Shown: piece after piece, positions 1 through 5,905 of the stretch
How the letters are laid out: each line of letters begins with the position of its first letter
Position numbering within the stretch: position 1 is the first letter of the stretch
NCBI GenBank assembly: GCA_943330985.1
Contig: CALQJV010000090.1
Span: forward strand, 1-5,905
Length of the DNA: 5,905 nt
Source: Chitinophaga pinensis
GTDB taxonomy: Bacteria > Bacteroidota > Bacteroidia > M30B66
Direction: 5' to 3'
Position numbers and translations under genes: made by a program
Notes under the pieces: generated by a model
Database searches by the model: none
What the model was told of the DNA's origin: nothing
What the model saw: the letters and a program-made list of their open reading frames with translations, nothing else

Positions 1-825
1 ACGAGGTAATGTTTTAAAGTAATTTCGAACACCTTCGTAATAAAATAGACCGTAAGCTAATAATGCACCCATGGTGATATCGGATAAAATACTAAACGTG
101 TGAAATCGAATTACACTAATAGCATGCGAGGTCATCAAATAAAATTGATATTGCACCTCGGGCGAATGAGATACTTTAGAATCACCTAATTGGTTCGCAT
201 TGTAAAAGTGTACAATGTCGTTCCATTGCATAAAACGAAAAAATGCCGTCCCTAAGGCCACTCCAATTAATGAATATACCAAGAAACGTCTTGGAATAAT
301 GGCAATTAACAAAGGCCAGAAAATATAAAATTGCTCTTCAACCGAAATGGACCATAAAACACCTAAAACTGGACTTGGATAGGTGTTATAAATCAAATCG
401 AAATTTACCAGAAAGGATAGGAAATAACCAATCTCACCAAAAGGAATATAGGAAAATTCGGGTTTAAATGGATTGGCTTCGGGTTTTAAATGAAGAATGG
501 CTGGAAGAACAATAAATCCAACTATAACCAACATAAAATACAATGGCCAAATACGTAAAAAACGACGGGCATAAAATTTTAAGATGTTTATTTTACCCGT
601 GTCTTCTCGCTCTTGAAGCAACAAATTGGTAATTAAAAAACCACTCAACGTGAAAAAGAAATTCACACCCAAATCGCCATTTTGAACCAAAGAATCTTTG
701 ATAAAAACATACCAAGGTTCTCCATTGTAATACGTTCCAAAAAATGTGACATGCAAAACAAATACAGAGAAAAAGGCAAAAAAACGTAACGTGTCGAGGT
801 GTTCAAAATATCGAAGTGGACGCAT
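1..825 (-). CDS. Acyltransferase 3 family membrane protein, C-terminus cut by the window edge
   Basis: An open frame runs from an ATG at 825 down to base 1 with no stop, giving the first 275 residues; family members are usually about 350-400 residues, so roughly the last quarter is missing. Family hallmarks are visible: LDTLRFFAFFSVFVLHV near the N-terminus with the probable catalytic His at residue 25, GVNFFFTLSGFLI at 53-65, the basic FYARRFLRIWPLY stretch at 84-96, and LWSISVEEQFYIFWPLL at 157-173. Many hydrophobic segments indicate a polytopic inner-membrane protein. The family transfers acyl groups, often acetyl, to sugars of surface polysaccharide or other extracytoplasmic acceptors; nothing here identifies the substrate. 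It sits on the same strand as the upstream protease but is separated from it by a terminator, so it is probably transcribed on its own. Family assignment is firm; the specific role is unknown. Confidence 0.93.
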   Translation of the reverse strand, partial: MRPLRYFEHLDTLRFFAFFSVFVLHVTFFGTYYNGEPWYVFIKDSLVQNGDLGVNFFFTLSGFLITNLLLQEREDTGKINILKFYARRFLRIWPLYFMLVIVGFIVLPAILHLKPEANPFKPEFSYIPFGEIGYFLSFLVNFDLIYNTYPSPVLGVLWSISVEEQFYIFWPLLIAIIPRRFLVYSLIGVALGTAFFRFMQWNDIVHFYNANQLGDSKVSHSPEVQYQFYLMTSHAISVIRFHTFSILSDITMGALLAYGLFYYEGVRNYFKTLPR

Positions 826-866
826 ATATTGAGAGTTTGAGAATGAAATTAATTCCGAATTTAATT

Positions 867-888
867 GCTATATCAAGTTTTGTATAGC
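867..888. promoter_or_regulatory. Inverted repeat upstream of the acyltransferase gene (possible operator or leader hairpin)
   Basis: GCTATA at 867-872 and TATAGC at 883-888 form a 6-bp inverted repeat around a 10-base spacer, 42 bases upstream of the acyltransferase ATG. Two sequences one base away from the Bacteroidota -7 consensus TAnnTTTG lie near it on the minus strand (TATATTCG at 895-888 and TAAATTCG at 863-856), but neither has a convincing -33 element at normal spacing. The region is very AT-rich, so a repeat of this length may be chance. The rest of the 826-923 gap shows nothing else I can support. Confidence 0.2.
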
Positions 889-923
889 GAATATATTATT
901 TCTGTTCAAATAAAAAAATCCAT

Positions 924-952
924 AAAATAAAAAAGGAGCCCGAAGCTCCTTT
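924..952 (-). terminator. Intrinsic terminator of the protease gene
   Basis: On the minus strand AAAGGAGC (952-945) pairs perfectly with GCTCCTTT (939-932) around a 5-base TTCGG loop. It is followed directly by a T-rich tract, TTTATTTT, at 931-924, which extends the Ts at the end of the stem. It begins 10 bases after the protease stop codon at 963-965. The plus-strand side lacks a T run, so it acts on the leftward transcript. It should insulate the acyltransferase gene from read-through. Confidence 0.88.
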
Positions 953-962
953 CAATGTTTTA

Positions 963-3197
963 TTAGTGTTGTATGATAAGTAACTGACTCGCCATACGCG
1001 TTTTTCCAACAACCCTCAGGAGATAAACTCCATTTGACAATGTCTGTGCATCCAATGTTTGAATTGTCGATTGAATATTCATTTGCATTATACGTTGGCC
1101 TGTAACGCTATACAATTCAGCAACTGGCATATCATTAAAAAATGCTTCTGGTAAACGAATTCGAATAATATCATTCGCTGGATTGGGCATAACTTGAATG
1201 AGCATTTCATTCGGGATTTCTGAAATCGAAACGTTTTGCACACAGAATGAAATGGAGTCAGAAGTAGTAAATTGTCCGCCTGTTCCTAAAGAAATTCCTG
1301 CGCCATCAAACAACGTAAAAGAACCATTACCAGTTTGAAAACCGCAGCAAATTCCATCTCCGTAATCGTCATTAATTACCAATGTATAACAGCCATTAGG
1401 TAAGCATAAATTGGTATTAGTGGTACCTTGAGCAACCGAACCCAATGTTTGTTCAGCCATGATTGCATTGCTTGAAACATCTACAACATACCAAGAAGTT
1501 TCTTGGGGATAATTGTCTGAAATTAATTGGAAATTATAGGCTGCACCAACTCGATTATTTACTGATATAGATAGTGTATTGTTATTTGCTTGCTCATCGG
1601 TTGTTCCATTTGCTGATACTACAGTTGCAGTAAAAATTTGATTGTTGCCGGCACCTATAGTTTGAGCTGGTAAAGAAATATCCGCAACTTGATTGAATGC
1701 CAATGTTCCTGTCCAATCGTAGGTTTGAATGGTAGAACCAGCGAACTGATAAGTCAATGAAAAACTAGTTAACGTTGTGGATCCGGTATTACGAACACGA
1801 ACTATGGGTGTGAAAGAACTTTCATTACAATAATTTTCAACTGGAGAAACGATCGATTGCATTCTTGCATCTAAACCCAAAGCCGGAACACTGGCTTCCA
1901 TTCCATTTACTGACATCGAATCGGAATTATTAGGATCTAACCAATCTTTCAATCGTGTTGCAGCACTTGCTCCATCCCAGGAAGTAACAAAGCGACCGAA
2001 GAAGTCATTCACATTATTGCTACACGTTGCATCTCCACCAAAGAGTTGTCCAATGATTTGTTTGTTTTCATTGTATAATGGAGATCCTGAAGAACCCGGT
2101 TCAGTCGTTCCATCTTCCCAAGTTGGAATATTCCAACAATCTGCTCCACTCATCGTTCCAATTACAGTTGCATCATTATTAAACGATATCTTTTCTACAT
2201 CTCCATCGGGATGATGGATACAAATGGCCTGCGCTGGAGGAACATCCTGACGCGACCATCCAGATAAAAACGCTACATATTCAGCTGGTATTTCACTCGC
2301 TAATTCCACTAAAAAGAAATCTGAACCCCCATTATTTGCTCTTAAAATACATCCTTGTACAATATCAGTTGTTGGTCCATCGGTTGTTGGAGTGCACGTT
2401 GGACTCTTATAATTGAATAAGAAAATGTCGGTTGTACCCGGTCCACAATGGTTTGCAGTGAGAATATAGGGAGTTCCGTCATGCAAAGTATTATCTACTG
2501 CAGCACCAGAACAGTAACGCGAATTGTTAGATGTTAACAAGACCACACTCGAGCGAATTTGTTGCTCCCATGGATTTCCTTCGGGACATACCACATTGTT
2601 ATTACATGCCCCCGAAGTATTGAAATCTTTGAAAGACTTATTGAAATCGCGGTAACCATGAATGATATAACTTAAATGAATAAGCCCTTGACCTGCAACA
2701 GATGCAGGTTCTGAATATTCCAAAATAACTTGATCGCCTTGAACTGGCATTGTCGCAAAATTACCCACTTTGTTTTCGTTGGCTTCGGTAAATGCGCCTA
2801 TAATCTGCGAACCATCTAGGTTGTAAACAAACATCTTGGCGCCTTTGGGAACATCGTAATGATCGAAAATAAGATTGATGTTAGTGGCTCCATTCGACTT
2901 AATAAGCAATCTCCAAAGGCGTATTCCATTAGATAAAATGCTAGTCGTTCCATGTGTTGCTGGAGAAATATCTACCGGTACATCTTTACCAAAGCGCAAG
3001 GATTTTTCACCATGTGCTTGCCAGTTCGCATCTTCAGCAAGTAATTCCTGATTGTTAATGGGCGAAAGTTTAAATGCTGCTGGTTCAGGCAATGACTCTT
3101 TTTTTCCTAATCCTAAAGGAAAACCTCCTGAATTGGGTTGCGCAATGATTGAACAATAAGCAAGAATTGAAATGGAAACGAGGTAGATTTTTTTCAT
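963..3197 (-). CDS. Secreted lysyl-endopeptidase-like serine protease with T9SS sorting domain
   Basis: The product is a 744-residue secreted protease. The ATG at 3197 is chosen because it opens a clean signal peptide (MKKIYLVSISILAYCSIIAQ, residues 1-20); an in-frame TTG seven codons earlier has no support. Residues about 21-190 look like a propeptide. The trypsin-fold domain spans about 194-430: TANHC with His250, SDFFLVEL with Asp293, and TEPGSSGSP with Ser370. It resembles Achromobacter lysyl endopeptidase in detail: all six disulfide cysteines have counterparts (198/392, 204/268, 229/251), as does the Asp that binds the substrate lysine (Asp398 in DFFGR). A CARDB-like beta domain follows (about 441-549), then a domain with YGDGICC (about 555-655), and a type A T9SS sorting domain with PNP at 671-673 (about 661-744). 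Expected fate is export by Sec, then release or surface attachment through T9SS, and cleavage of extracellular protein, probably after basic residues. A terminator follows 10 bases downstream. Confidence 0.93.
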   Translation of the reverse strand: MKKIYLVSISILAYCSIIAQPNSGGFPLGLGKKESLPEPAAFKLSPINNQELLAEDANWQAHGEKSLRFGKDVPVDISPATHGTTSILSNGIRLWRLLIKSNGATNINLIFDHYDVPKGAKMFVYNLDGSQIIGAFTEANENKVGNFATMPVQGDQVILEYSEPASVAGQGLIHLSYIIHGYRDFNKSFKDFNTSGACNNNVVCPEGNPWEQQIRSSVVLLTSNNSRYCSGAAVDNTLHDGTPYILTANHCGPGTTDIFLFNYKSPTCTPTTDGPTTDIVQGCILRANNGGSDFFLVELASEIPAEYVAFLSGWSRQDVPPAQAICIHHPDGDVEKISFNNDATVIGTMSGADCWNIPTWEDGTTEPGSSGSPLYNENKQIIGQLFGGDATCSNNVNDFFGRFVTSWDGASAATRLKDWLDPNNSDSMSVNGMEASVPALGLDARMQSIVSPVENYCNESSFTPIVRVRNTGSTTLTSFSLTYQFAGSTIQTYDWTGTLAFNQVADISLPAQTIGAGNNQIFTATVVSANGTTDEQANNNTLSISVNNRVGAAYNFQLISDNYPQETSWYVVDVSSNAIMAEQTLGSVAQGTTNTNLCLPNGCYTLVINDDYGDGICCGFQTGNGSFTLFDGAGISLGTGGQFTTSDSISFCVQNVSISEIPNEMLIQVMPNPANDIIRIRLPEAFFNDMPVAELYSVTGQRIMQMNIQSTIQTLDAQTLSNGVYLLRVVGKTRMASQLLIIQH

Positions 3198-3215
3198 TGT
3201 AAATGATAATTTTAA

Positions 3216-3223
3216 CAAATATA
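3216..3223 (-). promoter_or_regulatory. Candidate -7 promoter element of the protease gene
   Basis: The minus strand reads TATATTTG, a perfect match to the Bacteroidota -7 consensus TAnnTTTG, in the 47-base gap between the cdaA stop and the protease ATG. A transcript starting a few bases downstream would have a leader of roughly a dozen bases. I find no TTG or TTTG at the usual -33 spacing, so the promoter is only half supported. If real, the protease can be expressed independently of folP-cdaA. Confidence 0.4.
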
Positions 3224-3244
3224 TAGATTGAATTGAGAATCTAC

Positions 3245-4033
3245 TTAATCGCTAAACTCTTCCGAAAGAATTTCACGAAGTTGCTTGGGCGTGATGTTGT
3301 TTTTTAATGCACCATTACGGGCAAGTGAAATTTCGCCTGTTTGTTCGGACACAACGATGGAGATAGCGTCCGATTGCTCGGAAATCCCAACTGCAGAGCG
3401 ATGTCGTAAACCCAATTGAAATGGGAACAAGGTATTTTCAGTTAATGGCAAGACGCATTTAGCGGCACGAATTCGATTGTTTGAAATAATAACAGCTCCA
3501 TCGTGCAAAGGATTATTTTTAAAGAATATAGATTCCAAAATATTGGATGTTATTTCCGAATCAAGACGTTCGCCTGTATTCGAAAAATACTTTAAATCCG
3601 ACTTGCGAGTCAAGACAATGAGCGCACCTGTATGCTGCAAGGCCATCTTCTGACAAGCTATAACAATCGACTCGTAGTTTAAACTACCATAAGCTGTTGA
3701 ATTCATTCCAGAAAAACCTTTGTAATTCTCTTTGTTGAAAATTCCACGTGATCCAATCATCAATAAAAAACGTCGTAACTCTTGCTGAAAAACAATAACC
3801 AAAGCAATAACACCCACACTGATAAATTGCCCTAAAATGGTTGCCAACAAATGCATATTCAAGGCTTTCACCAAAATCCACACGACGTATAGTAAGAGGA
3901 TTCCAAAGAAAATATTCACTGCATTGGTGCCACGAACCATGTTATAAAGCTGATACAACAGTAATGCAACAATGATGATATCGAGAACATCAAGCCAGCG
4001 AAGGGTTATAAACAAGGGAAGCATCGAAACCAT
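3245..4033 (-). CDS. cdaA: Membrane diadenylate cyclase CdaA (c-di-AMP synthase)
   Basis: The product condenses two ATP into the second messenger c-di-AMP, which in other bacteria governs potassium and osmolyte transport and cell-wall homeostasis. From the ATG at 4033 it has 262 residues, close to the family's usual 260-280. Three hydrophobic helices occupy about residues 17-31, 40-57 and 64-83. A short linker leads to the DisA_N catalytic domain, about 115-240, with the two signature motifs DGA (178-180, in PLHDGAVII) and RHR (210-212, in LGLRHRSAVGISE). Both are intact, so the enzyme should be active. The ATG at 4024 (259 residues) is an equally plausible start; a TTG at 4051 is less likely. 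It lies 37 bases after folP on the same strand, consistent with an operon. Unlike the Firmicutes cdaA-cdaR-glmM arrangement, no cdaR or glmM gene is visible here. Confidence 0.95.
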   Translation of the reverse strand: MVSMLPLFITLRWLDVLDIIIVALLLYQLYNMVRGTNAVNIFFGILLLYVVWILVKALNMHLLATILGQFISVGVIALVIVFQQELRRFLLMIGSRGIFNKENYKGFSGMNSTAYGSLNYESIVIACQKMALQHTGALIVLTRKSDLKYFSNTGERLDSEITSNILESIFFKNNPLHDGAVIISNNRIRAAKCVLPLTENTLFPFQLGLRHRSAVGISEQSDAISIVVSEQTGEISLARNGALKNNITPKQLREILSEEFSD

Positions 4034-4070
4034 AATTGCAAATGTAATCAAGCTGAATTGCTTTTACTAT

Positions 4071-4952
4071 CTAATGTGATTTCACGTCGTTCAATTTATT
4101 AAGAATTCGAATCGCTTCCATGGCAGGTTTCACATCGTGCACACGCAAAATATTGGCTCCGTGTTGAAGAGCAATTGTATGCAAAACAGTACTTCCATTT
4201 AAGGCTTCATCCGCATTGCAATCGAACAAACGGGTGATCATTGATTTTCTGGAAACCCCAATCAATAAAGTCTTTTCGAATACTGAAAAAGCGTCAAGAT
4301 CATGAAACAATTGGTAATTCTGATCGAGGGTCTTCCCAAAACCAAAGCCCGGATCAATGATGACATCCCCTACTCCTATTGACTGCAAGGCATGTACATT
4401 TCTCATCAAATGATCGATCACTTCCTTCGTAACATCAACATAATTTGGATTCTTTTGCATCGTTTCCGGAATTCCCTGCATGTGCATCAAAATATACGGA
4501 ACTTGAAGTTCGGCAATCGTATCAAACATATTGGTATCGATACTTCCAGCCGAAATATCGTTGATTAAATCAGCTCCCATTTCTGCCGCTTTTCGAGCAA
4601 CCGAACTATGATAGGTATCTATGGAAATATAGATTTCGGGAAATGCGCTTCGAACTATTTCCAATGCGGGTTTCAAAAGTTTCCATTCATCGCCTGCTTC
4701 TGAAATAGGCGAACCGGGCTTGCTTGAACTCGCTCCCAAATCGAGAAACGTAGCACCTTCATTCACGTGCTTTTGAGCAAATTCGAAAATTGTCTGCTCA
4801 TTGACCCGACTTCCCGAATAAAAAGAATCCGAATTTACATTTAAAATGCCCATTACACATGGATTTTCAAAAGAAAATCGTTTTCCTCGAAGACTTATGC
4901 TTCGAATATCGGCGGAGGATGTTAATTTCGTGCCCTTGATTTTATTTTCCAT
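4071..4952 (-). CDS. folP: Dihydropteroate synthase (folate biosynthesis)
   Basis: This cytoplasmic TIM-barrel enzyme joins p-aminobenzoate to hydroxymethyl-dihydropterin diphosphate, giving dihydropteroate; it is the sulfonamide target. From the ATG at 4952 it has 293 residues, with about 14 more before the MGILN motif than in the E. coli enzyme. Motifs in order: MGILNVNSDSF (34-44), DLGASSSKPGS (71-81), SIDT (110-113), INDI (130-133), LMHMQG (155-160), DPGFGFGK (200-207), GVSRKS (232-237) and RVHD (270-273). Two loops differ from the usual forms: NVNSDSF replaces NVTPDSF, and SSKPG stands where E. coli has STRPG. An in-frame GTG at 5021 would add 23 residues that are merely antisense to the DUF1599 gene, so it is rejected; no usable start codon lies between 4952 and the conserved core. 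It is probably first in an operon with cdaA. Confidence 0.95.
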   Translation of the reverse strand: MENKIKGTKLTSSADIRSISLRGKRFSFENPCVMGILNVNSDSFYSGSRVNEQTIFEFAQKHVNEGATFLDLGASSSKPGSPISEAGDEWKLLKPALEIVRSAFPEIYISIDTYHSSVARKAAEMGADLINDISAGSIDTNMFDTIAELQVPYILMHMQGIPETMQKNPNYVDVTKEVIDHLMRNVHALQSIGVGDVIIDPGFGFGKTLDQNYQLFHDLDAFSVFEKTLLIGVSRKSMITRLFDCNADEALNGSTVLHTIALQHGANILRVHDVKPAMEAIRILNKLNDVKSH

Positions 4953-4953
4953 G
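4950..4953. other. Overlapping divergent start codons of folP and the DUF1599 gene
   Basis: The four bases CATG hold both starts: the folP ATG is read on the minus strand from 4952 to 4950, and the DUF1599 ATG on the plus strand from 4951 to 4953. The coding regions therefore overlap by two bases and there is no intergenic promoter space. Neither gene has a better start nearby: the upstream extensions are antisense to conserved parts of the other gene, and neither gene has a convincing later start. Confidence 0.7.
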
Positions 4954-5496
4954 CAACAAACATCGGCACAATTCGACGCAGTAGTACTTCGGTGCAAAGA
5001 AATTTTTTTAAAAAAGAACACCGATTACGGTACTTCTTGGAGAATATTACGCATTTCATCCATTACCGATCAGCTGTTTATCAAGGCTTCCCGCATCCGA
5101 GGTATCGAAACAACAGGCATTCACCTCGTTAACGAAGGCATCGAACCCGAATTTATTGGCATCATCAATTACGGCATCATGGGATTGATTCAGATGCAAC
5201 TCAGCAATAACGAGGATATTGATTTAAGCGTTGATCGTGCTGCTGGATTGTATGATAAAACCATTGGAGAAGTTAAGACCTTAATGATGCAGAAAAACCA
5301 CGATTATGGTGAAGCTTGGCGCGATATGCGTGTGAGTTCCTTTACTGATATGATTTTGGTAAGACTCATGCGCATCAAACAAATTGAAGACAATCAAGGT
5401 GCAACGCTTGTCTCGGAAGGCATCGATGCCAATTACATGGACATGATTAATTACGCCATTTTCGCCTTGATAAAACTTAGTGAACAAACGGCCTGA
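4951..5496 (+). CDS. DUF1599 family protein with two tandem copies of the domain
   Basis: The product has 181 residues, no signal peptide and no membrane segment, so it is probably cytoplasmic. It consists of two homologous halves, about residues 14-82 and 107-176, each with the pattern K-N-x-D-Y-G-x-x-W-R, then SS-x-TD, an R-I-(R/K)-x-I-E helix, LV-x-EGI and I-N-Y-x-I-x-x-L-I. Both copies keep D-Y-G and W (25-27 and 30; 118-120 and 123). I recognise this as DUF1599 (PF07659), which I recall being also labelled a nucleotide-modification-associated domain; no reaction is established to my knowledge. The acidic, helical pattern would suit a nucleotide-binding or metal-dependent role, but that is inference. 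The start at 4951 is chosen because MQQTSAQFD resembles the short N-terminus of family members as I remember them; the open frame extends to 4846 but only as antisense of folP. The DoxX-like gene follows after 38 bases, probably in the same operon. Confidence 0.88.
   Translation: MQQTSAQFDAVVLRCKEIFLKKNTDYGTSWRILRISSITDQLFIKASRIRGIETTGIHLVNEGIEPEFIGIINYGIMGLIQMQLSNNEDIDLSVDRAAGLYDKTIGEVKTLMMQKNHDYGEAWRDMRVSSFTDMILVRLMRIKQIEDNQGATLVSEGIDANYMDMINYAIFALIKLSEQTA
4990..5478 (+). repeat. Protein-level tandem duplication inside the DUF1599 gene
   Basis: The stretches 4990-5196 and 5269-5478 encode the two domain copies (residues 14-82 and 107-176). Aligned by eye with one single-residue gap, about 29 of 69 positions are identical. 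The offset is 93 residues before the gap and 94 after. The DNA copies have diverged, so this is an old duplication rather than a recombination-active repeat. The linker, residues 83-106, is acidic and polar. Confidence 0.85.
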
Positions 5497-5534
5497 TAAT
5501 TGCCTAAGGCCGGCGCTTTTCAATTTTCAATCTT

Positions 5535-5905
5535 ATGAAGTATTTGGTTACGCTTTGTCGTTTTTTGGTTGGTGTATTATTTATCATTTCGGGTTTAATT
5601 AAATCGAACGACACCATCGGTTTTGCCTACAAATTGGAAGAATATTACCAGGTTTTTGGCACCGAGTTTCTCATTTCGACCACCGTTTTTCAAGCAATGG
5701 CTATTTGTATTGTCGAAGTGGCTCTTGGAGTGTTGCTTTTATTGGGGATCCGTAAACGCCTAACGCTAATACTTTTAATGGGAATGATTGTATTCTTTAC
5801 ATTCCTCACCTTCTTCTCCGCTTATTTTAACAAAGTAACCGATTGCGGCTGTTTTGGCGATGCGCTTCATCTTACTCCTTGGCAATCGTTTGGGAAAGAC
5901 TTAGC
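5535..5905 (+). CDS. DoxX/MauE-like membrane protein, C-terminus cut by the window edge
   Basis: An ATG at 5535 opens a frame that runs to the window end, giving 123 residues and two further bases. It begins MKYLVTLCRFLVGVLFIISG, the first of about three visible membrane helices (about 3-22, 50-71 and 76-98), with LIKSND just after the first helix. A DCGCFGD motif at 103-109 follows the third helix; this Cys-x-Cys motif is typical of the MauE/DoxX-like group and suggests thiol redox or metal-linked activity at the membrane. Relatives in Bacteroidota that I recall are about 350 residues and lie beside DUF1599 and triose-phosphate isomerase genes, so tpiA may lie just beyond the window; this cannot be checked here. 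The gene is 38 bases after the DUF1599 stop and has no promoter of its own that I can see. Family is fairly certain, function unknown. Confidence 0.85.
   Translation, partial: MKYLVTLCRFLVGVLFIISGLIKSNDTIGFAYKLEEYYQVFGTEFLISTTVFQAMAICIVEVALGVLLLLGIRKRLTLILLMGMIVFFTFLTFFSAYFNKVTDCGCFGDALHLTPWQSFGKDL

Noticed and set aside
2017..2214. 65-codon plus-strand open frame opposite the protease
   Set aside because: It lies wholly antisense to the conserved catalytic domain, has no recognisable protein features and is explained as a shadow frame.
3198..3218. Seven-codon N-terminal extension of the protease from a TTG at 3218
   Set aside because: It would place LKLSFT before a textbook MKK signal peptide and use a TTG that lies inside the candidate -7 box.
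3224..3243. Hairpin between cdaA and the protease (TAGATT/AATCTA) as a terminator
   Set aside because: It is a 6-bp AT-rich stem with no T run after it on the minus strand.
3684..3881. 65-codon minus-strand open frame within cdaA
   Set aside because: It is an out-of-frame reading of the conserved membrane and linker region of CdaA with no domain of its own.
4034..4051. Six-codon N-terminal extension of cdaA from a TTG at 4051
   Set aside because: Two ATG codons just downstream give starts closer to the usual family N-terminus before the LRWLDVLDI segment.
4846..4950. 35-codon extension of the DUF1599 frame upstream of 4951
   Set aside because: It is antisense to folP, including its MGILN motif, and gives a basic stretch not expected in this family.
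4953..5021. 23-codon extension of folP from a GTG at 5021
   Set aside because: These codons are antisense to the conserved first DUF1599 motif (K-N-x-D-Y-G region) and resemble no dihydropteroate synthase N-terminus.
5489..5512. Hairpin at the DUF1599 stop (CGGCCT paired with AGGCCG, 12-base loop)
   Set aside because: The stem is short, it overlaps the stop codon, and the following T stretch is brief and interrupted. The next gene begins 38 bases on, so a true terminator is unlikely.
5281..5523. 80-codon minus-strand open frame opposite the end of the DUF1599 gene
   Set aside because: It is antisense to the second conserved domain copy and its composition does not resemble a real protein.
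1..5905. CRISPR, tRNA, rRNA, insertion sequence, phage or defence system
   Set aside because: I looked on both strands and saw no regular direct repeats, cloverleaf, terminal inverted repeats or genes of these kinds.

Overview
The window looks like chromosomal DNA of a low-GC member of the Bacteroidota, probably a flavobacterium-like lineage. Three things point there: a secreted protease ending in a type IX secretion (T9SS) sorting domain with the usual PNP motif, a folP-cdaA pair with a divergent DUF1599-DoxX pair (an arrangement I recall as common in this phylum), and the absence of recognisable Shine-Dalgarno sequences before the starts. The lineage is inferred from protein content; no rRNA or other marker is present.

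Layout, left to right. Positions 1-825 (minus) hold the first 275 residues of a membrane acyltransferase-3 protein cut by the window edge. A 137-base gap follows, with a small inverted repeat and a good intrinsic terminator (924-952) belonging to the next gene. Positions 963-3197 (minus) encode a 744-residue secreted serine protease of the lysyl-endopeptidase type, with signal peptide, propeptide, catalytic domain, two accessory domains and a T9SS tail. Upstream of it on the same strand lie cdaA (3245-4033, membrane diadenylate cyclase making c-di-AMP) and folP (4071-4952, dihydropteroate synthase). Divergent from folP is a two-gene set on the plus strand: a DUF1599 protein made of two copies of one domain (4951-5496), and a DoxX/MauE-like membrane protein (5535 to the window end, partial).

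How the genes work together. folP and cdaA are 37 bases apart and probably co-transcribed; the protease has a perfect TAnnTTTG box just upstream and may have its own promoter, ending at the terminator. The DUF1599 and DoxX genes are 38 bases apart and probably form the second transcription unit. The two units meet at a striking junction: with the best-supported starts, the ATG of folP and the ATG of the DUF1599 gene overlap on opposite strands (4950-4953), leaving no intergenic space.

I see no CRISPR array, tRNA, rRNA, insertion sequence, phage gene or defence island. Most of the window is ordinary conserved chromosome. The points most worth following are the overlapping divergent starts, the protease's conserved lysine-pocket aspartate combined with loss of the neighbouring aromatic pair, the internally duplicated DUF1599 protein, and the altered active-site loops of FolP.
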